A stretch of 64,000 bases of DNA from Thalassotalea litorea (GTDB lineage: Bacteria; Pseudomonadota; Gammaproteobacteria; Enterobacterales; Alteromonadaceae). Below, piece by piece: positions 42,780 through 52,326 of this stretch. The stretch's first letter is position 1, and the number at the start of each line of letters is the position of its first letter. Position numbers and translations under genes: made by a program. Location of the stretch: the NCBI RefSeq assembly GCF_005843925.1, contig NZ_VCBC01000014.1, forward strand, positions 1 through 64,000, read 5' to 3'. The notes below the pieces were generated by a model. That model worked only from the letters and a program-made list of their open reading frames with translations. It had not been told where the DNA came from and ran no database searches.

Positions 42780-43696
42780 GTTTTTTCTCCGCGCTTGGTT
42801 AACGCCTGATTCGATTTTTGTTGTTTGAAAATTAGGGCCACGGTGAGTCCTGCCACGATGTGCCAGGTTCCCCAAAATGCACATATCAAGGCCATTCCGG
42901 CCTGACCATCAAACTGAGTAAAGACAATGGCTATCGCTAAGGACGCGTTTTGCATGCCCACTTCAATGGTCACCGCCTTTTGATCTCTGACGTCTAGGCC
43001 GGCGCTTCTGGCGCTTAAGTATCCAAGCAAAAAAGCCATGCCGTTATGGACGACAACAATCATCAACAAGAACCATAAATGCTGGAGGAAGGCTTGGTTA
43101 TTTTTAACAACGGCGATCAAGATAAACGCAATTAACGCCAGCAAGCTGGTATTTTTTAGTAGTTTGTGAAGGATTTTTGCGGCGTTTTCAAATTTAGCGC
43201 GGATCAATAATCCCCCGGACAATGGAATCGCCAACACCAGGATCAAAGATTTAAACAGTTGTTCTGAATCCACATCAATAGCATGCATAATAGCCATGGC
43301 TGGCTCATTAAATTGCGACCAAAACATGAAGTTTATAGGCATCATAATGACCGCTGTCGCACTTGCCGCGGCGGTCAGAGAAATGGATAACGCGGTATTA
43401 CCACCGCTCAAATGAGTTACGAAATTAGAAATGGCGCCTCCTGGACAGGAGGCGACTAGCATCATGCCTAGTTCTATGCCGGGCGGTAAATCCACCAGCA
43501 AAGTCAAGGCGCAGGTCAGAGCCGGCAAGAGTAAGAACTGAGCGCCCAAGCCCGCAATAACGGCCTTAGGCATGGTAATTACCCGTTTAAAATCTTGCCA
43601 GTGTATATCCAGCGCTAATCCAAATATCATACTGGCCAGCACCAGATTTAACATCCATTGCGCACTAGAATCGTAAAATACCGGACCTATTTCCAT
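42776..43696 (-). CDS. bile acid:sodium symporter family (BASS) transporter
   Basis: This encodes 306 residues with nine to ten hydrophobic helices. Typical motifs are VASCPGGAISNFVTHLSGGNTALS near 80-103 and VEIGMQNASLAIAI in the second half, the crossing regions of BASS transporters that bind sodium and an organic anion. Substrates in bacteria include steroids, pantoate and other acids. It is the first gene of the five-gene unit, 142 bases after the AraC-family gene. Confidence 0.88.
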   Translation of the reverse strand: MEIGPVFYDSSAQWMLNLVLASMIFGLALDIHWQDFKRVITMPKAVIAGLGAQFLLLPALTCALTLLVDLPPGIELGMMLVASCPGGAISNFVTHLSGGNTALSISLTAAASATAVIMMPINFMFWSQFNEPAMAIMHAIDVDSEQLFKSLILVLAIPLSGGLLIRAKFENAAKILHKLLKNTSLLALIAFILIAVVKNNQAFLQHLWFLLMIVVVHNGMAFLLGYLSARSAGLDVRDQKAVTIEVGMQNASLAIAIVFTQFDGQAGMALICAFWGTWHIVAGLTVALIFKQQKSNQALTKRGEKT

Positions 43697-43838
43697 ATTA
43701 TTATTCTTGTCGTTTTTGTTGTTGGACGCTAATACTAACGAATTTACGTTGATAAATAATGACTTTTAGCGCCATCAAACACCCATTGTTTGGCGTGAAG
43801 TGCAAAACCATAGGATTGTGAATAATCAATTGGAATTA

Positions 43839-44843
43839 TTACCCCGCTTTATCGGCCAAAAGCTGTTTTCGATATTGCAACGGCGTCATACCTGTCCAAC
43901 GCTTAAATGCTCTTTGAAATGCACTTTGCTCTGAAAATCCCGTCATTTCAACGATATAGAGTATTGAATAGTGCTCAAGCTGTAGATAATCCATTGCCAT
44001 TTTCTTACGCAAACTATCCAACAACTGGCTATAACTTGTTCCTGCATCCGATAGTTTACGTTGCAGCGTGCGAACACTTAGGTTCATTAACTCGGCAATC
44101 TCTTCGATGTCCGGCACCTTTACCGACAAACGATTGATCATATATTGGCTCATCACTTCAATCGGCACCGCTTCAGTAAAGCTCGCCAGTTGTTGCTCCG
44201 CATGCTGACACAATAAATCGTGTAATTGCGGCTCATGCTTTATTAAAGGAACCTCGAGCAGTTCAGATCCAACCAGCACTCCGTTGGCATCCTGAGAAAA
44301 CAAAACAGGACATTGAAAGTACTGTTCGTACACCCGCTCATCCCCCTGACATGCGTGGGCAAAAAACACTTTTTCAGGGATCACAGGGGCCGCGGATAAT
44401 TTTCTTGCCAGGGCAACCCAACCGGTAATGATTTCTTCAACCGTATGGTGCGAACACGCGTAGGCCGGAACCCAGTTAATTAAGGTGTATTCACCCTGTA
44501 GTTTTATAAATGGTGAGCCGAGATTGCCAACTAAAGACTGAAACTTGTATTGTTGCTGCAATGCCTGACGCAAGGTTGGTGCTGTGAAAGCAATATAGCC
44601 TAAGGTACTCCACCGGTCTGGTTCGATGGTTTGCCCAAAATTAAACCCAATGTCTTTCAAGCCGAGGTTTTGCTCGGCAAAAGTATATAACGATTCCAGC
44701 ACTTGCGTGGGTAGTAGCGAGTGTTCGTTAAATAATGATGCCTTGTCCAGACCGACTAAATCCAGACTTTGACGTAGAGGTACGCCAAGGTGAGATAGGT
44801 ATACCACCAGCGCTCTGATGGAGTGGGACGATACTTTGATCAT
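43839..44843 (-). CDS. AraC-family regulator (arabinose-binding-type N-terminal domain)
   Basis: This encodes 334 residues. The N-terminal 180 residues match the OruR-like sensor domain (FNFGQTIEPDRWSTLGYIAFTAPTL), and the C-terminus has the double helix-turn-helix (LMNLSVRTLQRKLSDAGTSY and MTGFSEQSAFQRAFKRWTGM). It lies directly upstream of the BASS-SDR gene set on the same strand and probably activates it in response to a pathway compound. The effector is unknown. Confidence 0.88.
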   Translation of the reverse strand: MIKVSSHSIRALVVYLSHLGVPLRQSLDLVGLDKASLFNEHSLLPTQVLESLYTFAEQNLGLKDIGFNFGQTIEPDRWSTLGYIAFTAPTLRQALQQQYKFQSLVGNLGSPFIKLQGEYTLINWVPAYACSHHTVEEIITGWVALARKLSAAPVIPEKVFFAHACQGDERVYEQYFQCPVLFSQDANGVLVGSELLEVPLIKHEPQLHDLLCQHAEQQLASFTEAVPIEVMSQYMINRLSVKVPDIEEIAELMNLSVRTLQRKLSDAGTSYSQLLDSLRKKMAMDYLQLEHYSILYIVEMTGFSEQSAFQRAFKRWTGMTPLQYRKQLLADKAG

Positions 44844-45060
44844 ATTGAATTAACTGCTGATATCGCTACTAAGTGTAGCGATAAATAATGAATTATCGTT
44901 AATACCCTATATTTAAACACATTTATTTGAGTTAGTCGTAAAAGATTCTTTGATAGTGGTGCAATCCTGCTCCACAGAAATGGTATAGACATGGGTCTTA
45001 AACTCACACTCGGATGCGCGCTTAACAAGCACTGTGGAGGCGCATTGTTTTGAGGTAAAG
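44844..45060. other. upstream region of the AraC-family gene
   Basis: No gene is visible. The AraC-family promoter should lie here. Its right edge runs into the 54-bp tandem array. Confidence 0.4.
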
Positions 45061-45372
45061 GCAGATACCCACTTTAGTGAGGATGACGGTAATTATTTTT
45101 ATAATAAAAGCTAGGCAGATCCCCACTTTCGTGAGGATGACGGTAATTATTTTTGTAAAACAAGCCAGGCAGATCCCCACTTTCGTGAGGATGACGGCAA
45201 TTATTTTTGTAAAACAAGCCAGGCAGATCCCCACTTTCGTGAGGATGACGGCAATTATTTTTGTAAAACAAGCCAGGCAGATCCCCACTTTCGTGAGGAT
45301 GACGGCAATTATTTTTGTAAAACAAGCCAGGCAGATCCCCACTTTCGTGAGGATGACGGTAATTATTTTTAT
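45061..45372. repeat. 54-bp tandem repeat array, six units
   Basis: Units begin at about 45067, 45121, 45175, 45229, 45283 and 45337, exactly 54 bp apart; the first is diverged and the last lacks its linker. Each holds a hairpin-like CCCCACTTTCGTGAGG, then ATGACGG and an AT-rich linker. The GGATGACGG text recalls REP-like repeats such as that at 53530. Because 54 is a multiple of three, long frames run through it on both strands with an 18-residue period, but none has a start signal, so it is probably non-coding. Confidence 0.9.
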
Positions 45373-45399
45373 GAGTAACGGGGGACTATAAACGAAGAA

Positions 45400-47502
45400 C
45401 TAGTCACCAAATTGAATGCGAACTCCGCCATTCACGGTAAAGCCATCATTACGGGACCAGATATCCGTGGTCCAAGTGCCGCTTGGCGCTTGTTCTAGCA
45501 AAAGCAAAGGATGGACTTTGGTTTGGCGAACATTTAGCAAATTTTCCGCGTTCAAAAACCAACTCACCCGTCCCAAGGTGATTTGTCCCAACAGACCTAA
45601 GTGCCAATATGGCTTGCCTTGATCCAGATACGGATTATTTTCCAATTTTTGGGTACCGGTGTAATACGCTTCAAACCCCAGCAAACCTTTACCATGTTGC
45701 TCCCACATGATCACCGCACCCGCAGAATGTTCTGGCGTAAGTGCGATTGGCGTGCGGTTAGTCGGCATTGAATCCGGCTTACTGGAATCGGTATATAGAT
45801 AGCTGCCGGTGAATTTCACATCATGCCAGCGATAGCGCAGTAATAATTCGGCACCGCGAATACGCGTTTCCCCGGCTGAATTTACCAAACGCACTTGTTT
45901 CGCGCTATTCGTTGTTACTCCGTCAATGGTTTGCAGTTCAGTAACACCATCAATATTTGATGCGAATAAGGTAAGTCCGGTTTCGATGTTATCAATAACA
46001 TACGTGGTATCTATAGATGCCGTTGATGCTCGCTCTTGCTCGAGTCCTTGCAAAGGCTCAAGACGCGACAACCCCGCCGCTTCAATTTCTTCAACAAATG
46101 GCGTTGGCGCAAAATATCCTTTTCCATAAGAGCCACGAATGCTCCAGTTATCAGGGCTATATAACATTGAAACTCTGGGACTGAACTGCGTACCATATTC
46201 ACTATGCCTGTCGGCTCGAGCACTGATGGACGTTGATACATCTTCGGTTACATCGTAATCAACCTGAGAAAAAATTCCCGGCACTTGATAAGAGTAATCA
46301 AATTCAGAAAAGGTTTCGGAATGAAAGGATTCTGACTGCACTGCAACCCCGACTACCCAGTCGGTTCGATCATTGTATCCGGAGACGCTCGACTCAAGCA
46401 GGTAGCTTTCGTGCTTGTCATCTTCCAGGGAAAAACCATAGCCATGCTCATCTTGTTGGATCATTGCCGACCCCCTGATATTCAGGTTCATCACCTCGGA
46501 GAAAGGTTGCTCAAAAACAAAGCCCGCATCAGTTCTTTGAGTGTCAATCGTTTGCTTAAATTCGTTACCATCGGGCACAGTTTTCCCGGGTAACGTGCCG
46601 CCATTTCGAGCTTCATTCATCGCGCCCAGTGTCATATACAGATTGGCACCATTATCGCCACTCCAATATAAACGGGGCCGTGCAGTAATTCGATTGTAGC
46701 CCGCCATATCAATCCAACCGTCATCATCAAGGTCTTGTTCTTGTTGGTGATGCGCACCGGCAGTGATGGAAGCGCTAAAGGATTCGCTCAATGGACTGGC
46801 AAAATAGCCGGTTAAATCCTGCCCCTCTTTAGACGTAAGGTTTAATAGCATTTCACCTTCGAATTCGCCAGATGGTTGTCGAGAAATCAGGTTGATCACC
46901 CCGCCGAGTGCAGAACCACCATAAAGGGATGAGGCGGAGCCTTTAATGATTTCGACATTGGCAAGATCGGTCGGTGGAATTTGCAATAAACCAATCGATG
47001 ATGCCTGACCACCGAATAGTGGCAAGCCATCACTTAATAATTGTGTGTAACGACCGTATAAGCCCTGTAGGCGAATATTGGCGCTACCGAGCGCCGGTGA
47101 TGTGGTTTGCACTCGCACGCCACCAGTTTCCGCCACTAACATCGAAATATTACCAGGACGCATCAAGGCTTTTTCTTGGATTTCTTCTGCGTTTATAACC
47201 TCAATACGCATCGGTGCGTCACTGACTATTCGGCCTAACCGTGTTGCTCTGACCTGAATTCTTTCAATGTTTTCATGGTGATGATCGTCATGGTGCTCAT
47301 CTTCATGAATATCTTGCTTGTGCTGTTCATCATGATGTCCATTTTCATGCTCGTCGTGAGAATTCTGCCCAATTGGATTTTCAATCTTGTCTGGTGTTTG
47401 CGTACTCATGGTTGAGTATTCATTCGCATTTGACTGCGCGAGAGTGAATAAAGACACAAGGCTCACGGCAGTGATTGTTTTTGTATAAAAATGGTCAGGC
47501 AT
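45400..47502 (-). CDS. TonB-dependent receptor with histidine-rich N-terminus (metal uptake?)
   Basis: This encodes about 700 residues. A signal peptide (to about QSNANE) is followed by a 45-residue stretch very rich in H, D and E (HDEHENGHHDEQ and DEHHDDHHHEN), then a plug domain (ADLxxVEIIKGSASSLYGG-type motif near 195) and an outer-membrane barrel ending in FGD with a terminal aromatic region. Histidine-rich receptors of this group, as in ZnuD-like proteins, take up zinc or other divalent metals. I saw no clear Zur box. ATG at 47502 gives a clean signal peptide; a TTG-started frame to 47541 is less likely. The 54-bp array lies just downstream. Confidence 0.8.
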   Translation of the reverse strand: MPDHFYTKTITAVSLVSLFTLAQSNANEYSTMSTQTPDKIENPIGQNSHDEHENGHHDEQHKQDIHEDEHHDDHHHENIERIQVRATRLGRIVSDAPMRIEVINAEEIQEKALMRPGNISMLVAETGGVRVQTTSPALGSANIRLQGLYGRYTQLLSDGLPLFGGQASSIGLLQIPPTDLANVEIIKGSASSLYGGSALGGVINLISRQPSGEFEGEMLLNLTSKEGQDLTGYFASPLSESFSASITAGAHHQQEQDLDDDGWIDMAGYNRITARPRLYWSGDNGANLYMTLGAMNEARNGGTLPGKTVPDGNEFKQTIDTQRTDAGFVFEQPFSEVMNLNIRGSAMIQQDEHGYGFSLEDDKHESYLLESSVSGYNDRTDWVVGVAVQSESFHSETFSEFDYSYQVPGIFSQVDYDVTEDVSTSISARADRHSEYGTQFSPRVSMLYSPDNWSIRGSYGKGYFAPTPFVEEIEAAGLSRLEPLQGLEQERASTASIDTTYVIDNIETGLTLFASNIDGVTELQTIDGVTTNSAKQVRLVNSAGETRIRGAELLLRYRWHDVKFTGSYLYTDSSKPDSMPTNRTPIALTPEHSAGAVIMWEQHGKGLLGFEAYYTGTQKLENNPYLDQGKPYWHLGLLGQITLGRVSWFLNAENLLNVRQTKVHPLLLLEQAPSGTWTTDIWSRNDGFTVNGGVRIQFGD

Positions 47503-47729
47503 TAGAGTTGTAGAATCATTAGTGGTTAAAAAACAAGGCAATGTAACCTATATCATCGCTCAACACTATCTTCACTTGTCTGTGTGAACATTTATTAAAC
47601 AGCAGGTTTGCGATATTGCTTAACCAATGGCGGGGAATAAAGGCTCGTAGTTAAACTTAAAGTAAACGCGACAGCAATATCGAAACTAAAAGCGAAAGCA
47701 TGGACTTACGCAATCTGATCCCAAAGTGC
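47503..47729. other. upstream region of the TonB receptor gene
   Basis: This stretch holds no gene and no hairpin that I can define. It should include the receptor promoter and the 3' end of the leftward membrane-protein gene. Confidence 0.3.
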
Positions 47730-48131
47730 TCAATACTTCATTATTTGGCGCTGACAGATATTGGCCCATTGTATCAGGGCTATCCACTCGCGAATCGCTA
47801 GAATAACACTAAATAATGCGATAGCTACCGCAAGATTTTCTGGAAAAAAGCGAATGGATTCAATCAACAGCAATAGATTTCCCGTCAGGACGAGCAATCG
47901 TGTTTTGTAATGAAATGAATAGCGATTTGATTTTAAGGGTAAGACTGAGCGTTTGCATTGTTTAGCATCAGCATCGATGCGTACCAGACTTCTTAAACAC
48001 ACCAAATAAAATAAGGCGATAGCCAGAATACCTAACGTATGAAAAATAAGTTCTGTGGCAGTATAAATAAAGTAACAGGCTGCCAATATCAGCAATAAGG
48101 CGAGGGTTTGATCTCGGTTGGTAGAAAACAT
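47730..48131 (-). CDS. small membrane protein, unknown
   Basis: This encodes 133 residues with about four hydrophobic helices (TLALLLILAACYFIYTATEL, LGILAIALFYLVCL and two more near the C-terminus). No family is recognised. ATG at 48131 with AGGGA upstream is preferred over a frame starting at 48209, because the extra 26 residues are polar. It lies between the receptor gene and the peroxiredoxin terminator, on the same strand as both. Confidence 0.6.
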   Translation of the reverse strand: MFSTNRDQTLALLLILAACYFIYTATELIFHTLGILAIALFYLVCLRSLVRIDADAKQCKRSVLPLKSNRYSFHYKTRLLVLTGNLLLLIESIRFFPENLAVAIALFSVILAIREWIALIQWANICQRQIMKY

Positions 48132-48244
48132 CGCTGTTCGTCCCTGAAAAGCACTAATCGAATATGTCTTCTTTAAGTCTAGTCGTAAATTCAAACTCCG
48201 CTGGGGCAATCAAAAATAATTGATAAAATAAATTTAGGGCATAA

Positions 48245-48270
48245 AAAAAGCTGCCATCAGGCAGCTTTTT
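48245..48270 (-). terminator. intrinsic terminator of the peroxiredoxin gene
   Basis: AAAAAGCTGCC (48245-48255) pairs perfectly with GGCAGCTTTTT (48260-48270) around ATCA. On the minus strand the stem is followed by T-rich sequence, 20 bases past the stop codon. Confidence 0.9.
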
Positions 48271-48291
48271 CACGACATGCGAATGACCTAA

Positions 48292-48897
48292 TTAAAGGTT
48301 GTCTGCATTGTCAGCAAGGTAAGATGCAACACCATCGGCAGATGCTGTCATACCTGCGTCACCTTTGTTCCAACCAGCAGGACATACTTCACCATGCTCT
48401 GAGTGGAATTGAAGGGCATCGATCATTCGCAACATTTCATCAATGTTACGACCTAAAGGTAGATCGTTAACAACCTGGTGACGTACATTACCTTCTTCAT
48501 CGATTAAGAATGAACCACGGAAAGCAACACCAGCTTCTGGGTGCTCAACGTCGTATGCCTGACAGATTTGGTGTTTAACATCAGCCACTAGAGGGTATTT
48601 AACTGGACCAATACCACCTTCGTTAACTGGAGTGTTACGCCATGCGCTATGGCTAAATTGAGAATCGATAGAAACACCGATTACTTCAACGCCACGGTTT
48701 TGGAACTCTTCGAAACGCTTGTCAAAAGCGATTAGCTCTGACGGGCAAACGAAAGTGAAATCTAGTGGGTAGAAGAAAATTACCGCTTTTTTACCTTTGA
48801 TGGTTTCGGTAAGGTTGAAGTTTTCTACGATTTCGCCGTTACCTAATACAGCAGCTGCAGTGAAATCTGGAGCAGGACGACCTACTAATACACTCAT
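48292..48897 (-). CDS. typical 2-Cys peroxiredoxin (AhpC/TSA)
   Basis: This encodes 201 residues. The peroxidatic cysteine is C51 in FTFVCPSEL and the resolving cysteine C172 in GEVCPAGW. It reduces hydrogen peroxide and alkyl hydroperoxides in the cytoplasm as an obligate dimer. The ATG at 48897 has GGAG six bases upstream; a start four codons earlier is unlikely. It ends at a strong terminator and lies 134 bases downstream of grxD on the same strand, in keeping with a redox-stress role. Confidence 0.95.
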   Translation of the reverse strand: MSVLVGRPAPDFTAAAVLGNGEIVENFNLTETIKGKKAVIFFYPLDFTFVCPSELIAFDKRFEEFQNRGVEVIGVSIDSQFSHSAWRNTPVNEGGIGPVKYPLVADVKHQICQAYDVEHPEAGVAFRGSFLIDEEGNVRHQVVNDLPLGRNIDEMLRMIDALQFHSEHGEVCPAGWNKGDAGMTASADGVASYLADNADNL

Positions 48898-49031
48898 GTT
48901 GTTCTCCATTTATTAACACAAAGTTGTTTCAAAAAAGTTATTTCAAAAACATTGTTTTCAAAAATCAGGCATTGGACAACGTGTTTGTCCAAACCCACTC
49001 GAATGGAAAATCCACTCGATATAAAACTCGA

Positions 49032-49361
49032 CTATTCTTGCGATTGCTTGGCTGCCACTTCTTTAATTAAAGGTGCCAATTCGCCTTGCTGGTACATTTC
49101 CATAATGATGTCACAGCCACCAATCAATTCACCTTCCACCCATAACTGTGGGAAAGTTGGCCAGTTTGCATACGCTGGCAATTCCGCGCGGATGTCAGGG
49201 TTTTGCAGGATATCCACATAGGCAAATTTTTCGCCACAGGCCATAATCGCTTGTGAGGCTTGTGATGAAAAGCCACAACTTGGAAGTTTTGGCGAGCCCT
49301 TCATAAAGATTAGAATTGGATTCTCGGCAATCTGTTGTTTGATCTTTTCAATGGTTTCCAT
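49032..49361 (-). CDS. grxD: monothiol glutaredoxin GrxD
   Basis: This encodes 109 residues with the single active-site cysteine C29 in PSCGFSSQA. The CGFS type of glutaredoxin binds a [2Fe-2S] cluster with glutathione and hands it to other proteins, often with BolA partners. The C-terminal GGCDIIMEMYQQGEL segment forms the glutathione-binding side. Length is normal for the family. Confidence 0.95.
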   Translation of the reverse strand: METIEKIKQQIAENPILIFMKGSPKLPSCGFSSQASQAIMACGEKFAYVDILQNPDIRAELPAYANWPTFPQLWVEGELIGGCDIIMEMYQQGELAPLIKEVAAKQSQE

Positions 49362-49495
49362 AAAGTCCTCAAATTTCGCTAACTAGACAAATAAAACCTG
49401 AGTAGTTTACTCGGTTTTCATTTTAAATGGTATTACGGAAGATATTATTCAAGGGTTTGCTGAAAAAATAATTTGCAGGAGTGTTTTTCAGGCAA

Positions 49496-49524
49496 AAATA
49501 AACCCTGATTATCAGGGTTTATTT
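49496..49524 (-). terminator. hairpin terminator after fadR
   Basis: AAATAAACCCTGA (49496-49508) and TCAGGGTTTATTT (49512-49524) form a perfect 13-bp stem with a 3-nt loop, 26 bases after the fadR stop. T-rich flanks on both sides would let it stop transcription in either direction. Confidence 0.8.
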
Positions 49525-49549
49525 ACGAAATTCTGATTCGAGACGCGAA

Positions 49550-50260
49550 TTAGCGAGCAAGTTCTCGTAATACGTCATCTTTTAACTTGTACCAAACTTG
49601 TGCGGATTCTAAACCATAGTTACGAACCACCTGAACAGATTCATTAAAATGACCATTTTCAGCGACGGCAATCAACTCCTGATAAAATTTCAGGCTCAGC
49701 TGACGGGCATCTTCATGCGCAAAATACAAACCACCGAGACGAGAATATAGATTCTTGAAGCCATTTAGGACAAGAACATAGATTGGGTTTGATGACGCTA
49801 GCGCCAAATCATGATGCAATTGGTAGTCGCTTTGCGCGAACTGCTCACCATCACATTCAGTTTCAAGGCATTGCTTGAGCAGTTCAACAACTTTTTCAGG
49901 GTTGTTTTTCACCGCTGCACGAATGAAGATGGCACTTAAATTGGTTCTTGCCGACAGCAAGTTTTCAACTAAGTCAGGAATACCTTCCTGATCGAGCTCC
50001 GCGAGTGTACTTAAGATGTTTAACCCACAGGTTTCCCAAAAATCATTCACCTTAGTCGGTTTACCATGTTGGATAGTTAACCAGCCATCACGAGCCAAAC
50101 GTTGTAAAACTTCACGTAAAGTTGTTCTTGTTACACCGATTAATTCGGATAATTCTCGTTCCGCAGGTAAAATTGAGCCAGGCGGAAAGCCACCGTTCCA
50201 GATAGATTCAACGATATACTGCTCAGCAAACCCGGCAGGACTTTGTGCTTTTATGATCAT
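49550..50260 (-). CDS. fadR: fatty-acid metabolism regulator FadR
   Basis: This encodes 236 residues matching FadR of the GntR family. The N-terminal winged helix ([36 protein letters not shown], of which residues about 27-62) is followed by an all-helical acyl-CoA-binding domain ([20 protein letters not shown]). In its family FadR represses beta-oxidation genes and activates unsaturated fatty-acid synthesis, and long-chain acyl-CoA releases it. A FadR-like operator lies in its own promoter. It is divergent from nhaB, the same arrangement as in E. coli and vibrios. Confidence 0.95.
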   Translation of the reverse strand: MIIKAQSPAGFAEQYIVESIWNGGFPPGSILPAERELSELIGVTRTTLREVLQRLARDGWLTIQHGKPTKVNDFWETCGLNILSTLAELDQEGIPDLVENLLSARTNLSAIFIRAAVKNNPEKVVELLKQCLETECDGEQFAQSDYQLHHDLALASSNPIYVLVLNGFKNLYSRLGGLYFAHEDARQLSLKFYQELIAVAENGHFNESVQVVRNYGLESAQVWYKLKDDVLRELAR

Positions 50261-50305
50261 TTAAAATTCCGTATAACTTACGTAAAACGAATACTAACGC
50301 TCTGT

Positions 50306-50335
50306 ATATAAACTGATTGTACCAGAAGATGTCAA
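50306..50335 (-). promoter_or_regulatory. fadR promoter with FadR-like operator in the spacer
   Basis: On the minus strand a perfect -35 TTGACA (50330-50335) and a -10 TTATAT (50306-50311) are spaced 18 bp. Between them, at 50311-50327, TTCTGGTACAATCAGTT matches about 12 of 17 positions of the FadR consensus AACTGGTCNGACCAGTT. The location would allow FadR to block its own promoter. The match is imperfect and has not been tested. Confidence 0.6.
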
Positions 50336-50724
50336 GAGCTTGTTGATGGATTAAATAAATCAAAACAAAAATGGCTATTTAATCAGCAATTATTAACCGG
50401 TTTCTTACAAATACACGAATATCTGCATATTTTCGCCACCAACTACAGCAACTATTTTAGTCCACTAAGGCACGCGAATAAAAATCAAATCGAAGAATAA
50501 AGCACTGGTTTTCGACTTTGCTGCAATATCTCTGGCAATGCACCCGATTTATTTAGTATTTCATGGGCTTTTTTGGCTGATAATTTGTATTTTAGCCAAC
50601 TAATCGATGATATTATCACGACCGCAATTACTTGTTCGCTAAACAAGTAAAAATAATGATTAATTCCCGATGAAATTTGTTTCATCACACAACAATTAGA
50701 ATCGTTCTTTAAGGTAAGTTAGTA
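50336..50724. other. fadR-nhaB divergent intergenic region
   Basis: No convincing gene lies here; a 67-residue minus-strand frame (50485-50688) lacks a ribosome-binding site and a family. The nhaB promoter should lie in the right half, and AAGG precedes the nhaB ATG. Confidence 0.5.
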
Positions 50725-52311
50725 ATGCAGCAATCATTTGCCCACGCCTTGTACCGAAATTTTCTTGGTCAGGCGCCAAAATGGTACAAGGCAACAATTA
50801 TCGGTTTCTTGGTCCTCAACCCAATCCTGTTCTTTTACGTCTCTCCCTACGTCGCTGGTTGGGCGTTGGTACTTGAGTTCATTTTTACTCTGGCAATGGC
50901 GTTAAAGTGTTATCCATTACAGCCCGGTGGTTTGTTAGCCATTCAGGCGGTTGCGATAGGTATGACAACGCCAAGTCAGGTGTACCATGAAATCAGCGTA
51001 AACCTGGAAGTGTTATTGCTTCTGATTTTTATGGTTGCGGGTATTTATTTTATGAAAAACCTGCTGCTGTTTTTGTTTACCAAGATAATTACTAAGGTAC
51101 GCTCGAAAATCGCCGTATCTTTATTATTTTGCATTTCCAGCGCAATCTTGTCGGCGTTTCTTGACGCGCTAACGGTTATCGCCGTTATCATCAGTGTCTC
51201 GGTAGGCTTTTATACGGTTTACCATAAAGTCGCTTCGGGTGCGAGAATACACCATGACCACGACCATACCGAAGACGAAAAACTGCCAGAATACTCTCGC
51301 AGTGACTTGCAGCAATTCAGAGCTTACTTGCGTAACCTAATGATGCACGCTGGTGTCGGTACTGCACTTGGTGGGGTAATGACCATCGTTGGTGAACCAC
51401 AGAATCTGATCATCGGCCAACAAGCCGGTTGGCAATTTTTAGAGTTTGCCATTCGCATGTCCCCGGTCACCATCCCAGTCTTTATCTTTGGTTTGATCAC
51501 CTGCTTTTTCGTCGAAAAATTTAAGATATTTAATTACGGCGTCGAATTGCCAGAAAATGTTCGTACCATTTTGGTGGAATTTGACGAAGAAGAAACCAAT
51601 CGTCGTACCCATTTAGATAACGCCAAGCTGGTAATGCAAGGTGTTATTGCAGTTTGGCTCGTTGTCGCTCTTGCCCTTCATTTAGCGGCTGTAGGTTTAA
51701 TTGGATTAACGGTGATAATTCTTGCTACATCATTTACCGGTGTTATTGAAGAGCATCAGATTGGTCATGCATTTGAAGAAGCTTTGCCGTTTACCGCCCT
51801 ACTTGCGGTGTTTTTCGCTATTGTCGCCGTGATTATCGACCAGCAATTATTTACCCCTGTCATTAATTGGGTGTTAACCTTTGAGGGCAATATGCAGCTG
51901 GTGATGTTCTATCTGGCAAATGGTGTGCTTTCCATGGTCAGTGACAACGTATTTGTTGGCACGGTATATATCACCGAAGTGAAAAAAGCGCTGCTAGCTG
52001 GACAAATTACCCGCGAGCAATTTGATATGCTTGCCGTTGCCATCAATACCGGTACGAACCTTCCATCGGTCGCAACGCCAAATGGTCAGGCGGCATTTTT
52101 GTTCTTATTGACCTCCGCTTTGGCGCCACTGATTCGCTTATCCTATGGGCGTATGGTTTATATGGCCTTGCCTTATACCGTGGTATTAACTATTGTCGGC
52201 TTCGTCGCAATTTATTCCGGCATATTGGTAGAATACACACAAGTATTTTACGACATGGGCTGGATCCACCACGGTTCGGCAACCCCGTTAATTGAACCAA
52301 ACGGTCACTAA
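50725..52311 (+). CDS. nhaB: Na+/H+ antiporter NhaB
   Basis: This encodes 528 residues with about 12 membrane helices and matches NhaB in length and sequence throughout (for example [21 protein letters not shown] and [18 protein letters not shown]). It exports sodium in exchange for protons, helping sodium and pH balance, which suits a marine host. A histidine-rich loop ([13 protein letters not shown]) lies near residue 175. It is followed by dsbB after 15 bases, so the two probably form an operon. Confidence 0.95.
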   Translation: MQQSFAHALYRNFLGQAPKWYKATIIGFLVLNPILFFYVSPYVAGWALVLEFIFTLAMALKCYPLQPGGLLAIQAVAIGMTTPSQVYHEISVNLEVLLLLIFMVAGIYFMKNLLLFLFTKIITKVRSKIAVSLLFCISSAILSAFLDALTVIAVIISVSVGFYTVYHKVASGARIHHDHDHTEDEKLPEYSRSDLQQFRAYLRNLMMHAGVGTALGGVMTIVGEPQNLIIGQQAGWQFLEFAIRMSPVTIPVFIFGLITCFFVEKFKIFNYGVELPENVRTILVEFDEEETNRRTHLDNAKLVMQGVIAVWLVVALALHLAAVGLIGLTVIILATSFTGVIEEHQIGHAFEEALPFTALLAVFFAIVAVIIDQQLFTPVINWVLTFEGNMQLVMFYLANGVLSMVSDNVFVGTVYITEVKKALLAGQITREQFDMLAVAINTGTNLPSVATPNGQAAFLFLLTSALAPLIRLSYGRMVYMALPYTVVLTIVGFVAIYSGILVEYTQVFYDMGWIHHGSATPLIEPNGH

Positions 52312-52326
52312 TGTTAAGGTTATCTG

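Noticed and set aside
45022..45391. Long repeated open frames on both strands through the 54-bp array
   Set aside because: They exist because the period is a multiple of three; no ribosome-binding site or start signal is present, and the peptides repeat every 18 residues.
50485..50688. 67-residue minus-strand frame between fadR and nhaB
   Set aside because: It has no ribosome-binding site or recognisable domain and overlaps the likely nhaB promoter region.
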